Origin: Hymenobacter gelipurpurascens
GTDB taxonomy: Bacteria > Bacteroidota > Bacteroidia > Cytophagales > Hymenobacteraceae
Assembly (NCBI RefSeq): GCF_900187375.1
Contig: NZ_FYEW01000001.1
Coordinates: 2,046,001-2,110,000, forward strand
Direction: 5' to 3'
Length of the DNA: 64,000 bases
The position numbers and the translations under genes are program-made. Below, piece after piece: positions 8,250 to 16,295 of this stretch. Positions within the stretch are counted from its first letter, which is position 1. Each line of letters opens with the position of its first letter. The notes under the pieces were generated by a model. The model had not been told where the DNA came from. It did not search any database and worked only from the letters and a program-made list of their open reading frames with translations.

Positions 8250-8630
8250 ATGAAACTCCTTTCATCTTTCGTCGCAGCTCTGCTGCTATTGGTTTCTTCC
8301 CAAACCGCCTTCGCGCAGCAGACCAAAGCCAAGGGCGCTGGTATGGAGCAGGTGCAGTTCAAAACTTCTGCCGTCTGCGACATGTGCAAAGCTCGTCTGG
8401 AAAAAAGCCTGGCCTACGAGAAGGGTGTACAGGCGGCCCATCTGGATGTTCCCAGCAAGGTCCTGACGGTTACGTACCGGCCCGAGAAAACCACGCCGGA
8501 TGCCCTTCGCACCGCGGTGCAGCGCACTGGCTACGATGCTGATAACGTAACGGCTGATGCCCGCGCCTATGACCGCCTGCCCGAATGCTGCAAAAAAACC
8601 AACAACGTGCATTCTGATGGTGGCCACTAA
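8250..8630 (+). CDS. Secreted heavy-metal-associated (HMA) domain protein
   Basis: A 126-residue exported protein. A signal peptide (MKLLSSFVAALLLL...TAFA, cleavage near residue 22) precedes an HMA ferredoxin-like domain with the metal-binding CxxC at C43 and C46 (AVCDMCKARLEK) and the typical C-terminal RTGYDADNV. Beyond the domain is a second potential metal site, LPECCKK (C113, C114), with histidines at the very end (HSDGGH). It is probably a periplasmic metal chaperone or scavenger working with the adjacent receptor. Copper(I) is the usual CxxC ligand, but this is family knowledge rather than proof. A strong terminator follows. Confidence 0.85.
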   Translation: MKLLSSFVAALLLLVSSQTAFAQQTKAKGAGMEQVQFKTSAVCDMCKARLEKSLAYEKGVQAAHLDVPSKVLTVTYRPEKTTPDALRTAVQRTGYDADNVTADARAYDRLPECCKKTNNVHSDGGH

Positions 8631-8653
8631 CCGTTGATTTATTGGGCATTACT

Positions 8654-8696
8654 AAAAAAAAGCCCGACGTCAGGACTGCTGACGACGGGCTTTTTT
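8654..8696. terminator. Bidirectional intrinsic terminator
   Basis: AAAAAAGCCCGACGTCAG and CTGACGACGGGCTTTTTT form a long stem around the loop GACTG, with A and T runs on the two flanks. It lies between convergent genes (HMA protein and the unknown minus-strand protein) and can serve both. Confidence 0.9.
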
Positions 8697-8712
8697 GGTT
8701 GCTAAAATCTGC

Positions 8713-9282
8713 CTAGGCGTGAGCTTTAGGAGTCTGCTGGATTTCAAATGAAAGCACCACGCTAAAGGTGAGCGGCCGCGTAAGCCGCCGCCGGTTGGTG
8801 CCCGATACTTCGACAGTAAAGTTATCGGCCCGTAGGAATTCTAACAGGTTCAGTTGTCCCTGCAGCTCCATGTCTACGTGCGTAGGATGCACATTGCGGG
8901 GCGAAAAAGAAGCAATTGGCACTTTACGGCTGTTGGCCATCAGGAAGCAGCTCCCACTTTCCAGCGCACCCAGCGTGGGCGTACCTCGCCCAATAGCATG
9001 GTCGGGATCGGGGTTCCAGGTTAACTGCGCTTCGCGAAGCCGAACAGCCATAACATTGGATGCCGTGATGGCGGCCAGGCAAGGCAGGGAACTGGACAAA
9101 GTAGCCTCGCACAGAAAAATAAGATCCATGCCGGGGTCAATACGCAGGTTGATGGCGCGCGTGCTTACGCCAAATGCCGAGCGCAATGACCGACGCAGCC
9201 CTTCATTGTGGGCAATGGTCAGATCGACGCCCAATACCACCGGTGGCAAGGGATGTTGGGTAGGTGCATAAGTTCGGTTCAT
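8713..9282 (-). CDS. Hypothetical protein, no family recognised
   Basis: A 189-residue protein without signal peptide or membrane segment. The composition is mixed alpha/beta, with an N-terminal stretch VVLGVDLTIAHNEGLRRSLR, a middle region rich in small and hydrophobic residues (SSSLPCLAAITASNVMAVRL) and a C-terminal strand-rich part (FTVEVSGTNRRRLTRPLTF followed by SVVLSFEI). I recognise no catalytic or binding motif. The gene stands alone, convergent to the HMA gene and sharing its terminator, and is divergent from the response regulator at 9563. The long even codon use and balanced composition make it a real gene, but no function is proposed. Confidence 0.6.
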   Translation of the reverse strand: MNRTYAPTQHPLPPVVLGVDLTIAHNEGLRRSLRSAFGVSTRAINLRIDPGMDLIFLCEATLSSSLPCLAAITASNVMAVRLREAQLTWNPDPDHAIGRGTPTLGALESGSCFLMANSRKVPIASFSPRNVHPTHVDMELQGQLNLLEFLRADNFTVEVSGTNRRRLTRPLTFSVVLSFEIQQTPKAHA

Positions 9283-9562
9283 GGCCCAGAGGTTTGCAGA
9301 TAGGAGCGGTCATGAGAAATAGCAGGGATAGGAACGGAGGAAACAGAGGTACAAATGGTCTACGTGAAAAAGTTGCGAACAGACTTACTTATAAGCTAGC
9401 TAAGTATTCCTTTATCAATGTGTTAAAGTATATCAACAGAGCTTATAAGTAGACCTATTGGCTAAGCTCAACGACCAATATTGTTTTCTTCCCATAAATA
9501 ATAGCACGAATCAATTTTATCTTTTTATATTCACCACACCTACTCCCCCCTCTCTTGCTTGT

Positions 9563-10300
9563 ATGAAGATTACGTGTCTGCTCCTTGACGACGACCCGCT
9601 TGTGCTGGATTTGCTCCAGGCTTATGTGGCCATGACAGACATATTGGATGTGAAAGCTGTTTTCACCGATCCACTGGATGCGCATAGCTATCTGGTCAAT
9701 AACCAGGTGCAGGTGCTGTTCTCCGACGTGACCATGCCCCACCTGACCGGGATTGACTTGGTGCGCTCCCTGCAGCAGCCACCGCTGGTGGTACTCATGA
9801 CAGCCTATCCGCAGTATGCGATGGAAGGCTTCAATCTCGATGTTATTGATTTTCTGCTGAAACCGATTTCGCTTGATCGGTTTTTGAAAGCGGTGAATAA
9901 GGTAACGAGCATTTTGCGCGTCAGCACGCCTAATCAGGAGCTGAAACCCGATGTCACGGCTGGCCTAGGCTCGTTTTTCATCCGTACCGATGCGCAGTTC
10001 GTGCGGTTGCATTACCGGGAAGTACTCTACATTGAAGCCCTGAAGGACTTTACCAAAATCAATACATCCGACGGCCGCACGCACCTTACCCTTGTGAATC
10101 TCAAGAACCTGGAAGAGCAGTTGCCGCCCGGCCTGTTTGTGCGTACGCACCGTTCTTATCTGGTAAATGCAGCCCAGATAGAATCAGTAAGCAACTTGGA
10201 AGTGAAGGTGGGAGGCCATGCTCTGCCCCTGGGCCAAACGTACCGGGAACGGGTAACGGAGCGCATTGTGAATCGCTCCCTTATCCGGCGGCAGCACTAG
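9563..10300 (+). CDS. LytTR-family response regulator
   Basis: A 245-residue two-component regulator. The receiver domain (1-~115) has the acidic pocket LLDDDPLV, phosphoacceptor Asp in VLFSDVTMPHLTG, the switch Thr in VVLMTAYPQYAMEG and Lys in FLLKPISLDRF. A LytTR DNA-binding domain follows (~145-240), with FIRTDAQFVRLHYREVLYIE and the conserved FVRTHRSYLVN. Such regulators bind DNA as dimers and often control surface or stress genes. The ATG at 9563 was chosen because the receiver begins directly there; an upstream in-frame start at 9458 would add an AT-rich, non-homologous leader. It converges with, and overlaps by 20 bp, the histidine kinase gene, a likely partner. Confidence 0.92.
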   Translation: MKITCLLLDDDPLVLDLLQAYVAMTDILDVKAVFTDPLDAHSYLVNNQVQVLFSDVTMPHLTGIDLVRSLQQPPLVVLMTAYPQYAMEGFNLDVIDFLLKPISLDRFLKAVNKVTSILRVSTPNQELKPDVTAGLGSFFIRTDAQFVRLHYREVLYIEALKDFTKINTSDGRTHLTLVNLKNLEEQLPPGLFVRTHRSYLVNAAQIESVSNLEVKVGGHALPLGQTYRERVTERIVNRSLIRRQH

Positions 10301-12365
10301 CTTCCGCAGTAGTTTCTCCGGGCGCTGGTGCTTCATCCTCCTGGCTCCTGACTACCTGAAACGGCATCATAGGCAAGGCGCCTTCGGATACCGGCAGGGT
10401 AAAGCGGAAAGTGGAACCCTGGCCTACGGCGCTTTCGAAAGAAAGCAGTCCACCATTGCGTTCCACAAAATCCTTGCACAGGCGTAGGCCTAGGCCAGTA
10501 CCTTTTTCCTGGGCAGTGCCTAGTGTAGTGTGGGTTCCGCGCTGGCCTAGAACCTTATCGTGCACAGCAGGCGCAATGCCCACCCCAGTATCGTGCACAG
10601 ATATTTCCCACATACTATTCAGGCGTCGCGCCGAAATGGTAATGGTGCCCCCAGCAGGCGTAAACTTAAGCGCATTGCCCAGCAAGTTGCGCAGCACCAG
10701 CCTCGTCATGTTTAGGTCGGCGCGGGCTACCAGCAGCTCTTGCACGTCACTTACCACGTGCAGTTGCTTACGCTCCGCATCGCCGGCCAGCAGGTTTAGG
10801 GCTTCCTCAATCAATATATCCAGGCGAATTCGCTCGGGCTTGGCTCCACTTTCGCCCTGCATCTGCGCCGATGACCAGTTTAAGAGGTTATCCAGCAGGC
10901 GCAGGGTGCTATCCAGTGTGCGCGAAAGGCGTTCTGTGTGGGCTGCCAGCCGGGCCGGCGGCAGAGTCCCGAGGCTCAACAATGACAGCAACGAGTATAG
11001 GGAGCTAAGCGGGCTCCGCAAATCGTGCGAGATAACCGAAAACAAGGTATCCTTGGTTTGATTGAGCCGGTCCAGGGCCTCTTTCTGCCGGCTGATAGCG
11101 GCATTCTGGCGCTGGAGCAGCCGATTGATGCGGACTTGCTGCTTGCGGCCCCGGTACAATGCTCCTACCGTTAGAAGCAATAGTAGCGCTCCGGCTCCCA
11201 ACAGATTGCGAAGGAGCTTCTGCCGGCGCAGGTTGGCCTGCTGCAGTTGCTGGTCTTTGGTGAGTAGCTCAATCTCACGCTCCTTTTTTTCGGTTTCGTA
11301 GCGCAACTGCAAATCCGCAATTTGAGCAGCGCGCTGTTCTGCATAGGCACTATCCTGCAAAGCCGTGTACTGCCGGAGAGCCTGCAGAGCAGCAGCAGGT
11401 TGCCCGTGGCGCTGTTCCAGATCAGACAGCGAGAAATAGATAGCGCGAAGCAGCACCTTGGAGCCCGATTCGCGGGCGGCTTTCAAGGCCTGTTTTAAAT
11501 AGGATTTAGCGGCTACAGACTGGCCTACGGAGTCCTGCATAGTGGCCAGCACCCACAGTGTATTGGCTCGGGTTGCGGCAGGAGCACTAGCTGGCAGGCT
11601 TTGTAAGGCCTTTGTGAACAGGCTGGCAGCCACTTCGTAGTTGCCCAGCTCCTGGTACACCTGTCCCGTACTGCGCAGGGTTTCGCCGGTGCGGGTGCTG
11701 TCGTGCAGGCGCTGGGCCTGCGCCAGGGCTTGTTGCAGATAATACAGCGCCAGACTCCTATGTTGCTGCCGCTGGTGCGCCATGCCGATATCGTTGAGGG
11801 CTGTTGCCATGCGGGCCGAATCATGAAGCTGCTTCCATACCTGCAGGGCCTGCTCGTGGCTGATCTGCGCCTGCGGCCATTTGTTGGCACTGCCGTAAAG
11901 CTCGCCCAGCTTTTCATAGATTTCTCCCTTCCCGGCCAAGCTTTGGAGCTGCCCGTAGGCCAGTAGCGCCCGTTGGTATACCTGGCGCGACTTTCCGGTG
12001 TCGCCTTGGCTGTGCAGCGCCGAGCCCAACAGCTGCAGGGCACTGGCCTGGGCCTGAGCATTCTTGCCCGAAAGCTGCACTGCCCTTCGGAAATGATACA
12101 CCGCCGACTCGTGCCGCCATAGGTCCTGGCAGGCTTTACCAGCGGCTATATGTGCCCGCCGCCAGGGCAAGGTATCGTGCTGCTGGCGTGCCTGCAATAC
12201 TTGCTGCTTGGCTTTGTGCAAGAGCTTTGTTTCCTGCACTGATTGCCGGAAAGTTGGCGCCGGCGAATGCGCCTCCGCCTGGTGCAAGCTGAACAGGGCT
12301 GCCACCATTACCCATAGCGCCACCTTATACTCCCATCGTCGATAAGCCCGAATGAGATATTGCAT
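10281..12365 (-). CDS. TPR-containing sensor histidine kinase
   Basis: A 694-residue kinase. A signal peptide (VALWVMVAALFSLHQAEA) leads to a periplasmic sensor made of at least six tetratricopeptide-type repeats (~60-350, for example DIGMAHQRQQHRSLALYYLQ). A coiled coil and one membrane segment (LLGAGALLLLLTVGALY) connect to a HisKA dimerisation domain with the phosphorylated His in VISHDLRSPLSSLYSLL and a HATPase domain with N-box NLLGNALKFTP, DTGVGIAP and GTGLGLRLCKDF. The tail is acidic and Ala-rich. It overlaps the end of the LytTR regulator gene by 20 bp tail to tail. TPR-type extracellular kinases are common in Bacteroidota, but a HisKA kinase beside a LytTR regulator is not the standard pairing. 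The start at 12365 was preferred because it opens the signal peptide. Confidence 0.9.
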   Translation of the reverse strand: MQYLIRAYRRWEYKVALWVMVAALFSLHQAEAHSPAPTFRQSVQETKLLHKAKQQVLQARQQHDTLPWRRAHIAAGKACQDLWRHESAVYHFRRAVQLSGKNAQAQASALQLLGSALHSQGDTGKSRQVYQRALLAYGQLQSLAGKGEIYEKLGELYGSANKWPQAQISHEQALQVWKQLHDSARMATALNDIGMAHQRQQHRSLALYYLQQALAQAQRLHDSTRTGETLRSTGQVYQELGNYEVAASLFTKALQSLPASAPAATRANTLWVLATMQDSVGQSVAAKSYLKQALKAARESGSKVLLRAIYFSLSDLEQRHGQPAAALQALRQYTALQDSAYAEQRAAQIADLQLRYETEKKEREIELLTKDQQLQQANLRRQKLLRNLLGAGALLLLLTVGALYRGRKQQVRINRLLQRQNAAISRQKEALDRLNQTKDTLFSVISHDLRSPLSSLYSLLSLLSLGTLPPARLAAHTERLSRTLDSTLRLLDNLLNWSSAQMQGESGAKPERIRLDILIEEALNLLAGDAERKQLHVVSDVQELLVARADLNMTRLVLRNLLGNALKFTPAGGTITISARRLNSMWEISVHDTGVGIAPAVHDKVLGQRGTHTTLGTAQEKGTGLGLRLCKDFVERNGGLLSFESAVGQGSTFRFTLPVSEGALPMMPFQVVRSQEDEAPAPGETTAEASAAAG

Positions 12366-12504
12366 ACTGGAATAAATTGGGGCAGGTTCAGGCCGGTTTG
12401 CTGAATGTACCTCAGCTCCTGCACACCCCAATATACACTTATCCTATTATCAACTTACCTTAATTCACCAGAACCGTAATAAGTTAATTTGATGCTTATT
12501 AACG

Positions 12505-13251
12505 CTATTTTTTGGCCTGCCAGAGACGCCACCACGGTAAATAAGGCTGGTCGTGATGCTCGTAGTGGTAGCCGAAAAAATAACAGCTGAGGAACGCCCA
12601 GGCATGGTGCCGAAACTGGCTGCCCGACTTATGCAGGTTGTCGGGAGCATGCTCACCCCGGTGGGGCAGATACGTGCCGAAATAGAAAAGCTGCAGCGTA
12701 GCCAGCACGGCGGGCACCATCCAGAACGCAATGATATTTTCCATCGAAAACACCAGTTTCAGCGCGTTGTAGGTGAGGGCCATCAGCACAATCTGCCACC
12801 ACGTAACGTAGTTCCAGGCAAAGCGCGCAAACCAGAGCAGGAACCCGGCGTGCTCACCGTCATGAAAATCGGGGTCGTCTTCTGTGGCTACGTGCCGGTG
12901 ATGAGCGTGGTGCTTGGGCAGCATCCTCGGAAACCAGTTGAAGGCAAACAACAGCGCCGTGAGGTGGCCTAGGCCATCATTCAGGCGCTTGTTGGGGCTG
13001 ACGACGCCGTGCATAGCATCGTGCGCCGTGATGAAGAGGCCGGTGTACAGATGCGTCTGGAGCAACGCCAGCAAATACGGCCACGGCGTACGCCAATCGG
13101 GCTCGTAAAAAGCCAATAAAAAGCTCAATAATCCGGCCCAGGCCCCGATTATGAGCAATGCTGCCAGCACCCCCTTATTGCCCAGCGGCGTAGGCCTCAC
13201 CTTGGCAGGCGGTGCGAAAGTGCTGACACTTGGCAGTTGGGCAAGAGACAT
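12505..13251 (-). CDS. crtW: Beta-carotene ketolase CrtW-type membrane desaturase
   Basis: A 248-residue integral membrane di-iron enzyme of the fatty-acid desaturase superfamily. Histidine clusters occur in the order HDAMHG, KHHAHHRHVATEDDPDFHDG, FGTYLPHR and GYHYEHHDQPYLPWWRL. The FGTYLPHR box and HYEHH..P..PWWRL ending are characteristic of CrtW, which introduces the 4-keto group into beta-carotene or zeaxanthin rings to give canthaxanthin or astaxanthin-type products. Four or so hydrophobic segments are visible. It lies 72 bp downstream of ispH on the same strand. ATG at 13251 was taken; an in-frame upstream start at 13287 would add 12 residues with no features. Confidence 0.88.
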   Translation of the reverse strand: MSLAQLPSVSTFAPPAKVRPTPLGNKGVLAALLIIGAWAGLLSFLLAFYEPDWRTPWPYLLALLQTHLYTGLFITAHDAMHGVVSPNKRLNDGLGHLTALLFAFNWFPRMLPKHHAHHRHVATEDDPDFHDGEHAGFLLWFARFAWNYVTWWQIVLMALTYNALKLVFSMENIIAFWMVPAVLATLQLFYFGTYLPHRGEHAPDNLHKSGSQFRHHAWAFLSCYFFGYHYEHHDQPYLPWWRLWQAKK

Positions 13252-13323
13252 ACTCAGTACTTGATGAAGCTGGCAAACAGCCAGCACAAGGCAAATGATT
13301 CACAAGGCGACCTTACCAGGCCT

Positions 13324-14172
13324 TTACAAGGCCAGTAGCACGTCGCGCACTTGCTCCATGAGCCACATGGGCGTGCTAGTGGCACCGCAGATACCCACCG
13401 ACTGCCCCGGCAGGAACCAGTCGGGCGAAATTTCCTCCACTTTAGAAATGAAGTGCGTGTCTGGGTTAGTGTCTTTGCAAACCTGGTAAAGCACTTTGCC
13501 ATTGGAGCTTTTGGTGCCCGACACGAACACAATCTGATCATACTGCAGGGCAAACTTCCGCAGATCCTTGTCGCGGTTGCTTACCTGCCGGCAGATCGTG
13601 TCGTTGGCATTCACCTGAAAGCCCCGCTGTTCCAGCTCGCCCTTGATGCGGTAAAAGGAATCGGTGCTCTTGGTTGTCTGGCTGTAGAGCGTGATGTTGG
13701 GTGGTAGCTCGTGGTGCAGCAGCTCATCAATGTTCTCAAACACCACAGCCTCGCCGCTGGTCTGGCCTAGTAGGCCGCGCACCTCGGCGTGGCCATGCTT
13801 GCCATAGATGAAAATCTTCTCCTTTTTATCGAAGCTGGTTTTGATGCGGTTCTGCAGCTTGAGCACCACGGGGCACGACGCGTCAATCAGCGTCAGGCGG
13901 TTTTCCAGCGCAGTCTGGTAGGTGCTGGGCGGCTCGCCGTGGGCCCGGATGAGCACGGCTTCATCCCGCAGCGCGGCAAACTGCTCATAATCGATGATGC
14001 GTAGGCCTCTCTGTTCCAAGCGCTGTACCTCCTCATCGTTGTGCACAATGTCGCCGAGGCAATAGAGGTAGCCTTGTTCATCAAGTATGTCTTCGGCCAT
14101 CTGAATGGCATAGATTACGCCGAAGCAGAAGCCGGAATTGGGGTCGATACGGACGCTCAGGTGGTACGGCAT
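13324..14172 (-). CDS. ispH: 4-hydroxy-3-methylbut-2-enyl diphosphate reductase IspH
   Basis: A 282-residue iron-sulfur enzyme that performs the last step of the MEP pathway, reducing HMBPP to IPP and DMAPP. The three cluster-ligand cysteines are present in SGFCFGV, DASCPVV and ICGATSTP; other family motifs are RAHGEPP, GKHGHAEVRGLLGQT, YSQTTKS and FVSGTKSSNGKVLYQVC. The ATG at 14172 places the first cysteine near residue 16, as in other IspH proteins; upstream in-frame codons to 14286 look non-homologous. Its location beside crtW supplies isoprenoid precursors to carotenoid synthesis. Soluble and cytoplasmic. Confidence 0.96.
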   Translation of the reverse strand: MPYHLSVRIDPNSGFCFGVIYAIQMAEDILDEQGYLYCLGDIVHNDEEVQRLEQRGLRIIDYEQFAALRDEAVLIRAHGEPPSTYQTALENRLTLIDASCPVVLKLQNRIKTSFDKKEKIFIYGKHGHAEVRGLLGQTSGEAVVFENIDELLHHELPPNITLYSQTTKSTDSFYRIKGELEQRGFQVNANDTICRQVSNRDKDLRKFALQYDQIVFVSGTKSSNGKVLYQVCKDTNPDTHFISKVEEISPDWFLPGQSVGICGATSTPMWLMEQVRDVLLAL

Positions 14173-14303
14173 AACTGACGATGTAACCACAACAATAGAC
14201 GGAATGTTGTAATTGTTTAAATATACGCAGCATTTTGCTTTTAATTCGTCAACAACGTAGCCCGGATACTCCCGGGTTTCACCCACCCAATCACGGCCTT
14301 AAC

Positions 14304-14343
14304 AACTGATGGGCAGCGGCTTCCGTGCCGCTGCCCATCAGTT
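14304..14343 (-). terminator. Long perfect hairpin after the carboxypeptidase-like gene
   Basis: A 16-base perfect stem (AACTGATGGGCAGCGG and its complement) surrounds an 8-base loop immediately after the stop codon at 14344-14346. The following T-run on the minus strand is short, so termination is likely but not certain. Confidence 0.7.
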
Positions 14344-15537
14344 TTAGAAAGAGCCGAAAGCTTTTCGCTGTTCCATATCCCGGATTACGCGCTCCTCAAC
14401 GGGGCTAGCGCGCAACACCTCCCGGTTCAGCCAGAAAGAGGCGTCGTACTTCTGCTTCATGACCTGTTTGAGGTCGTTGTAATTCACACCTACAGTTTTA
14501 TAGTTTTTGCCGCCGGGCTTGCCGGTATACTGGTAGAAAAACAGCTGACCACTGATCTGGGTGGTATCGGGCTTGTTCTGGTACTTCAGCACAATGGTCT
14601 GCTCGGCCCGCACCGACTGCAGGCGGCTAAGCGAATCAGACAACGGCGCAAAATCCGATACCAGGTTAAATGTCTGCGACTCCAGGGTGGTGCCGGCCCC
14701 AAACTGTAGGCTCATCAGGTCGCCGATGGGCACGCGTGACTCCTGGCGGCGCAGAACAGCCGTGTTCATATCCAGATACAGGGTGCCTTCGGTTGCCGGC
14801 TGGCCCAGGTCGGGGCGCGGCGCAAAATCAATAACGGCGGTTTCCTGGCCCTTGTCCTGGAGCACTTCGCGCAGGCGGAAGGTGAACTGCTTAGCCGCCA
14901 GCGGGCTTAGCGGCACGGCCAGCGTTCGGCGGCTTGGCTTGGGCTCGTACACCGGAATCAGGCGGATGGCAGCCGAGAAGTTCATCATCTCCACGCCAGA
15001 ATTTTCGGGCGTGATGCCATAGCGGGCCTGCTCCAGCTCCCAGCCTACCACATCTTTATTACTGAACCGCACATTGTAGAACGCATCCAGAAACTCGCTG
15101 TATTTATCGTTATGGCGCTCTTTTTGGCGGTAGAAGGCTTTGCCATACCGTTCATCGCGGGTGTGGCGCTGTAGGCGGGCAAAAGCGCGCTGCACCAGTT
15201 CGGTGGCCACCTGGTCGGGATTGCGTACGCGTACTTCGGGTAGCGCCACCGTGCTGGCCGGCAGTACGACCGTGAGGCCGGCAATGGTGCGCACCTCTAC
15301 CGTAGTAGTGATGTAGCCCATGCTTACCACGGTCAGCTTCTGGGGCAATGAGGGCACACGCAGACTGAATTCGCCGGCTTCGTTGGTGGCGGTGCCGGGC
15401 TCGTTGCCGGGCAAGCCAATGTTTGCGTAGGGCACCGGCTGGCTCTTTTCATCAACTACACGGCCTTTAATAACTACCTGTTGCGCTTGCGCCACCGTGG
15501 CGAGCGTGCATAGAACGGGAATAAGGAATTGTTTCAT
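14344..15537 (-). CDS. Secreted carboxypeptidase-like regulatory domain protein
   Basis: A 397-residue exported protein. The signal peptide MKQFLIPVLCTLATVAQA is followed by a CarboxypepD_reg-like/CnaB domain (~20-105, VVIKGRVVDEKSQPVPYANI, then GEFSLRVPS and MGYITTTVEVRTI). The remaining ~290 residues form the region usually seen in Bacteroidota proteins annotated only as carboxypeptidase-like regulatory domain-containing, with many strand-like segments and a YTGKPGGKNYKTVGV loop near the end. It may be an envelope or periplasmic protein; no enzymatic residues are recognised. It sits within the carotenoid block, but any role in pigment synthesis is unproven. ATG at 15537 opens the signal peptide. 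Confidence 0.75.
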   Translation of the reverse strand: MKQFLIPVLCTLATVAQAQQVVIKGRVVDEKSQPVPYANIGLPGNEPGTATNEAGEFSLRVPSLPQKLTVVSMGYITTTVEVRTIAGLTVVLPASTVALPEVRVRNPDQVATELVQRAFARLQRHTRDERYGKAFYRQKERHNDKYSEFLDAFYNVRFSNKDVVGWELEQARYGITPENSGVEMMNFSAAIRLIPVYEPKPSRRTLAVPLSPLAAKQFTFRLREVLQDKGQETAVIDFAPRPDLGQPATEGTLYLDMNTAVLRRQESRVPIGDLMSLQFGAGTTLESQTFNLVSDFAPLSDSLSRLQSVRAEQTIVLKYQNKPDTTQISGQLFFYQYTGKPGGKNYKTVGVNYNDLKQVMKQKYDASFWLNREVLRASPVEERVIRDMEQRKAFGSF

Positions 15538-15696
15538 TCGGAAGGATGAGAAGTACAGTAGCGGGCGCACGGCACAAAATGTACCAAAACAGTAGCCTAA
15601 GTGGCCTAGGGCACAGAATACGCCGGCCTTACAACGCAGATACGACTAGCAGGATACGCTCCCAATTCAGAAAAAATTGCACTTTCGGACCAAACG

Positions 15697-15725
15697 AAAA
15701 AAGCCTCCGGCGTGGAGGCTTTTTG
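15697..15725 (-). terminator. Intrinsic terminator after the gene at 15750
   Basis: AAAAAAGCCTCC-GGCGT-GGAGGCTTTTT forms a short GC-rich stem with flanking A and T runs, 25 bases after the stop of the minus-strand gene at 15750. Confidence 0.88.
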
Positions 15726-15749
15726 GTATTCTGAGCATAAGAAGGTGGC

Positions 15750-16277
15750 CTACAGCTGGGTTAACTTTTGCGCATCGGCCCCTGATACATGGCCGCGGTC
15801 TACCATGAAGCTGCGCACCAGCCCAAACGACTCGGCATCCATCCCAGACTTAGGATGTTGCAGCAACGTCTGCACCAGATACTGCCGGTCATCTTCTACG
15901 TGCGCGCTCAGGCCCAGAAAGGCGGGCAGGTTGCTCTCCACACTCAAGCGCAGAAACCGAATTTCGGCGTTGTCACTATCGAGCTTTACAGCTTGGTCGA
16001 ACAGTTTGCTGGCGTTCTGTACGTAGGTAAGCTTGTTGAACATGGAAGCGTCGCGGGCCCGAATGGCTTCGGCGGCGGCTTTGTAGGCCACTACCACGGC
16101 ATCTTGCTGGTTGTAGGCGGCCATGAGCTTATGGAACTTCTCCCCCGCCTCTTTGTCGGCGGCGGCTTGCTGGTATTGGCGGCGGAGATTGGAGAGCGAA
16201 TAAGGAGAGGCTTCGGCAGACACGGCAGTGGAAAGAGAAAAGAGCAGAGATAGAAGAAATGTGAAAAGCAGTTTCAC
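15750..16277 (-). CDS. Secreted hypothetical protein next to crtB
   Basis: A 175-residue protein with signal peptide MKLLFTFLLSLLFSLSTAVSA. The mature part is alpha-helical and TPR-like (AAYNQQDAVVVAYKAAAEAI; KLFDQAVKLDSDNAEIRFLR), followed by SFMVDRGHVSGADAQKLTQL. No enzyme motif is seen. It starts 18 bp after crtB ends on the same strand and ends in a strong terminator, so it is probably the last gene of a crtI-crtB operon. Genes of this type beside crtB are something I recall from other Cytophagales, but no function is known to me. Confidence 0.7.
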   Translation of the reverse strand: MKLLFTFLLSLLFSLSTAVSAEASPYSLSNLRRQYQQAAADKEAGEKFHKLMAAYNQQDAVVVAYKAAAEAIRARDASMFNKLTYVQNASKLFDQAVKLDSDNAEIRFLRLSVESNLPAFLGLSAHVEDDRQYLVQTLLQHPKSGMDAESFGLVRSFMVDRGHVSGADAQKLTQL

Positions 16278-16295
16278 GCGCGAATAAATTCGTGA

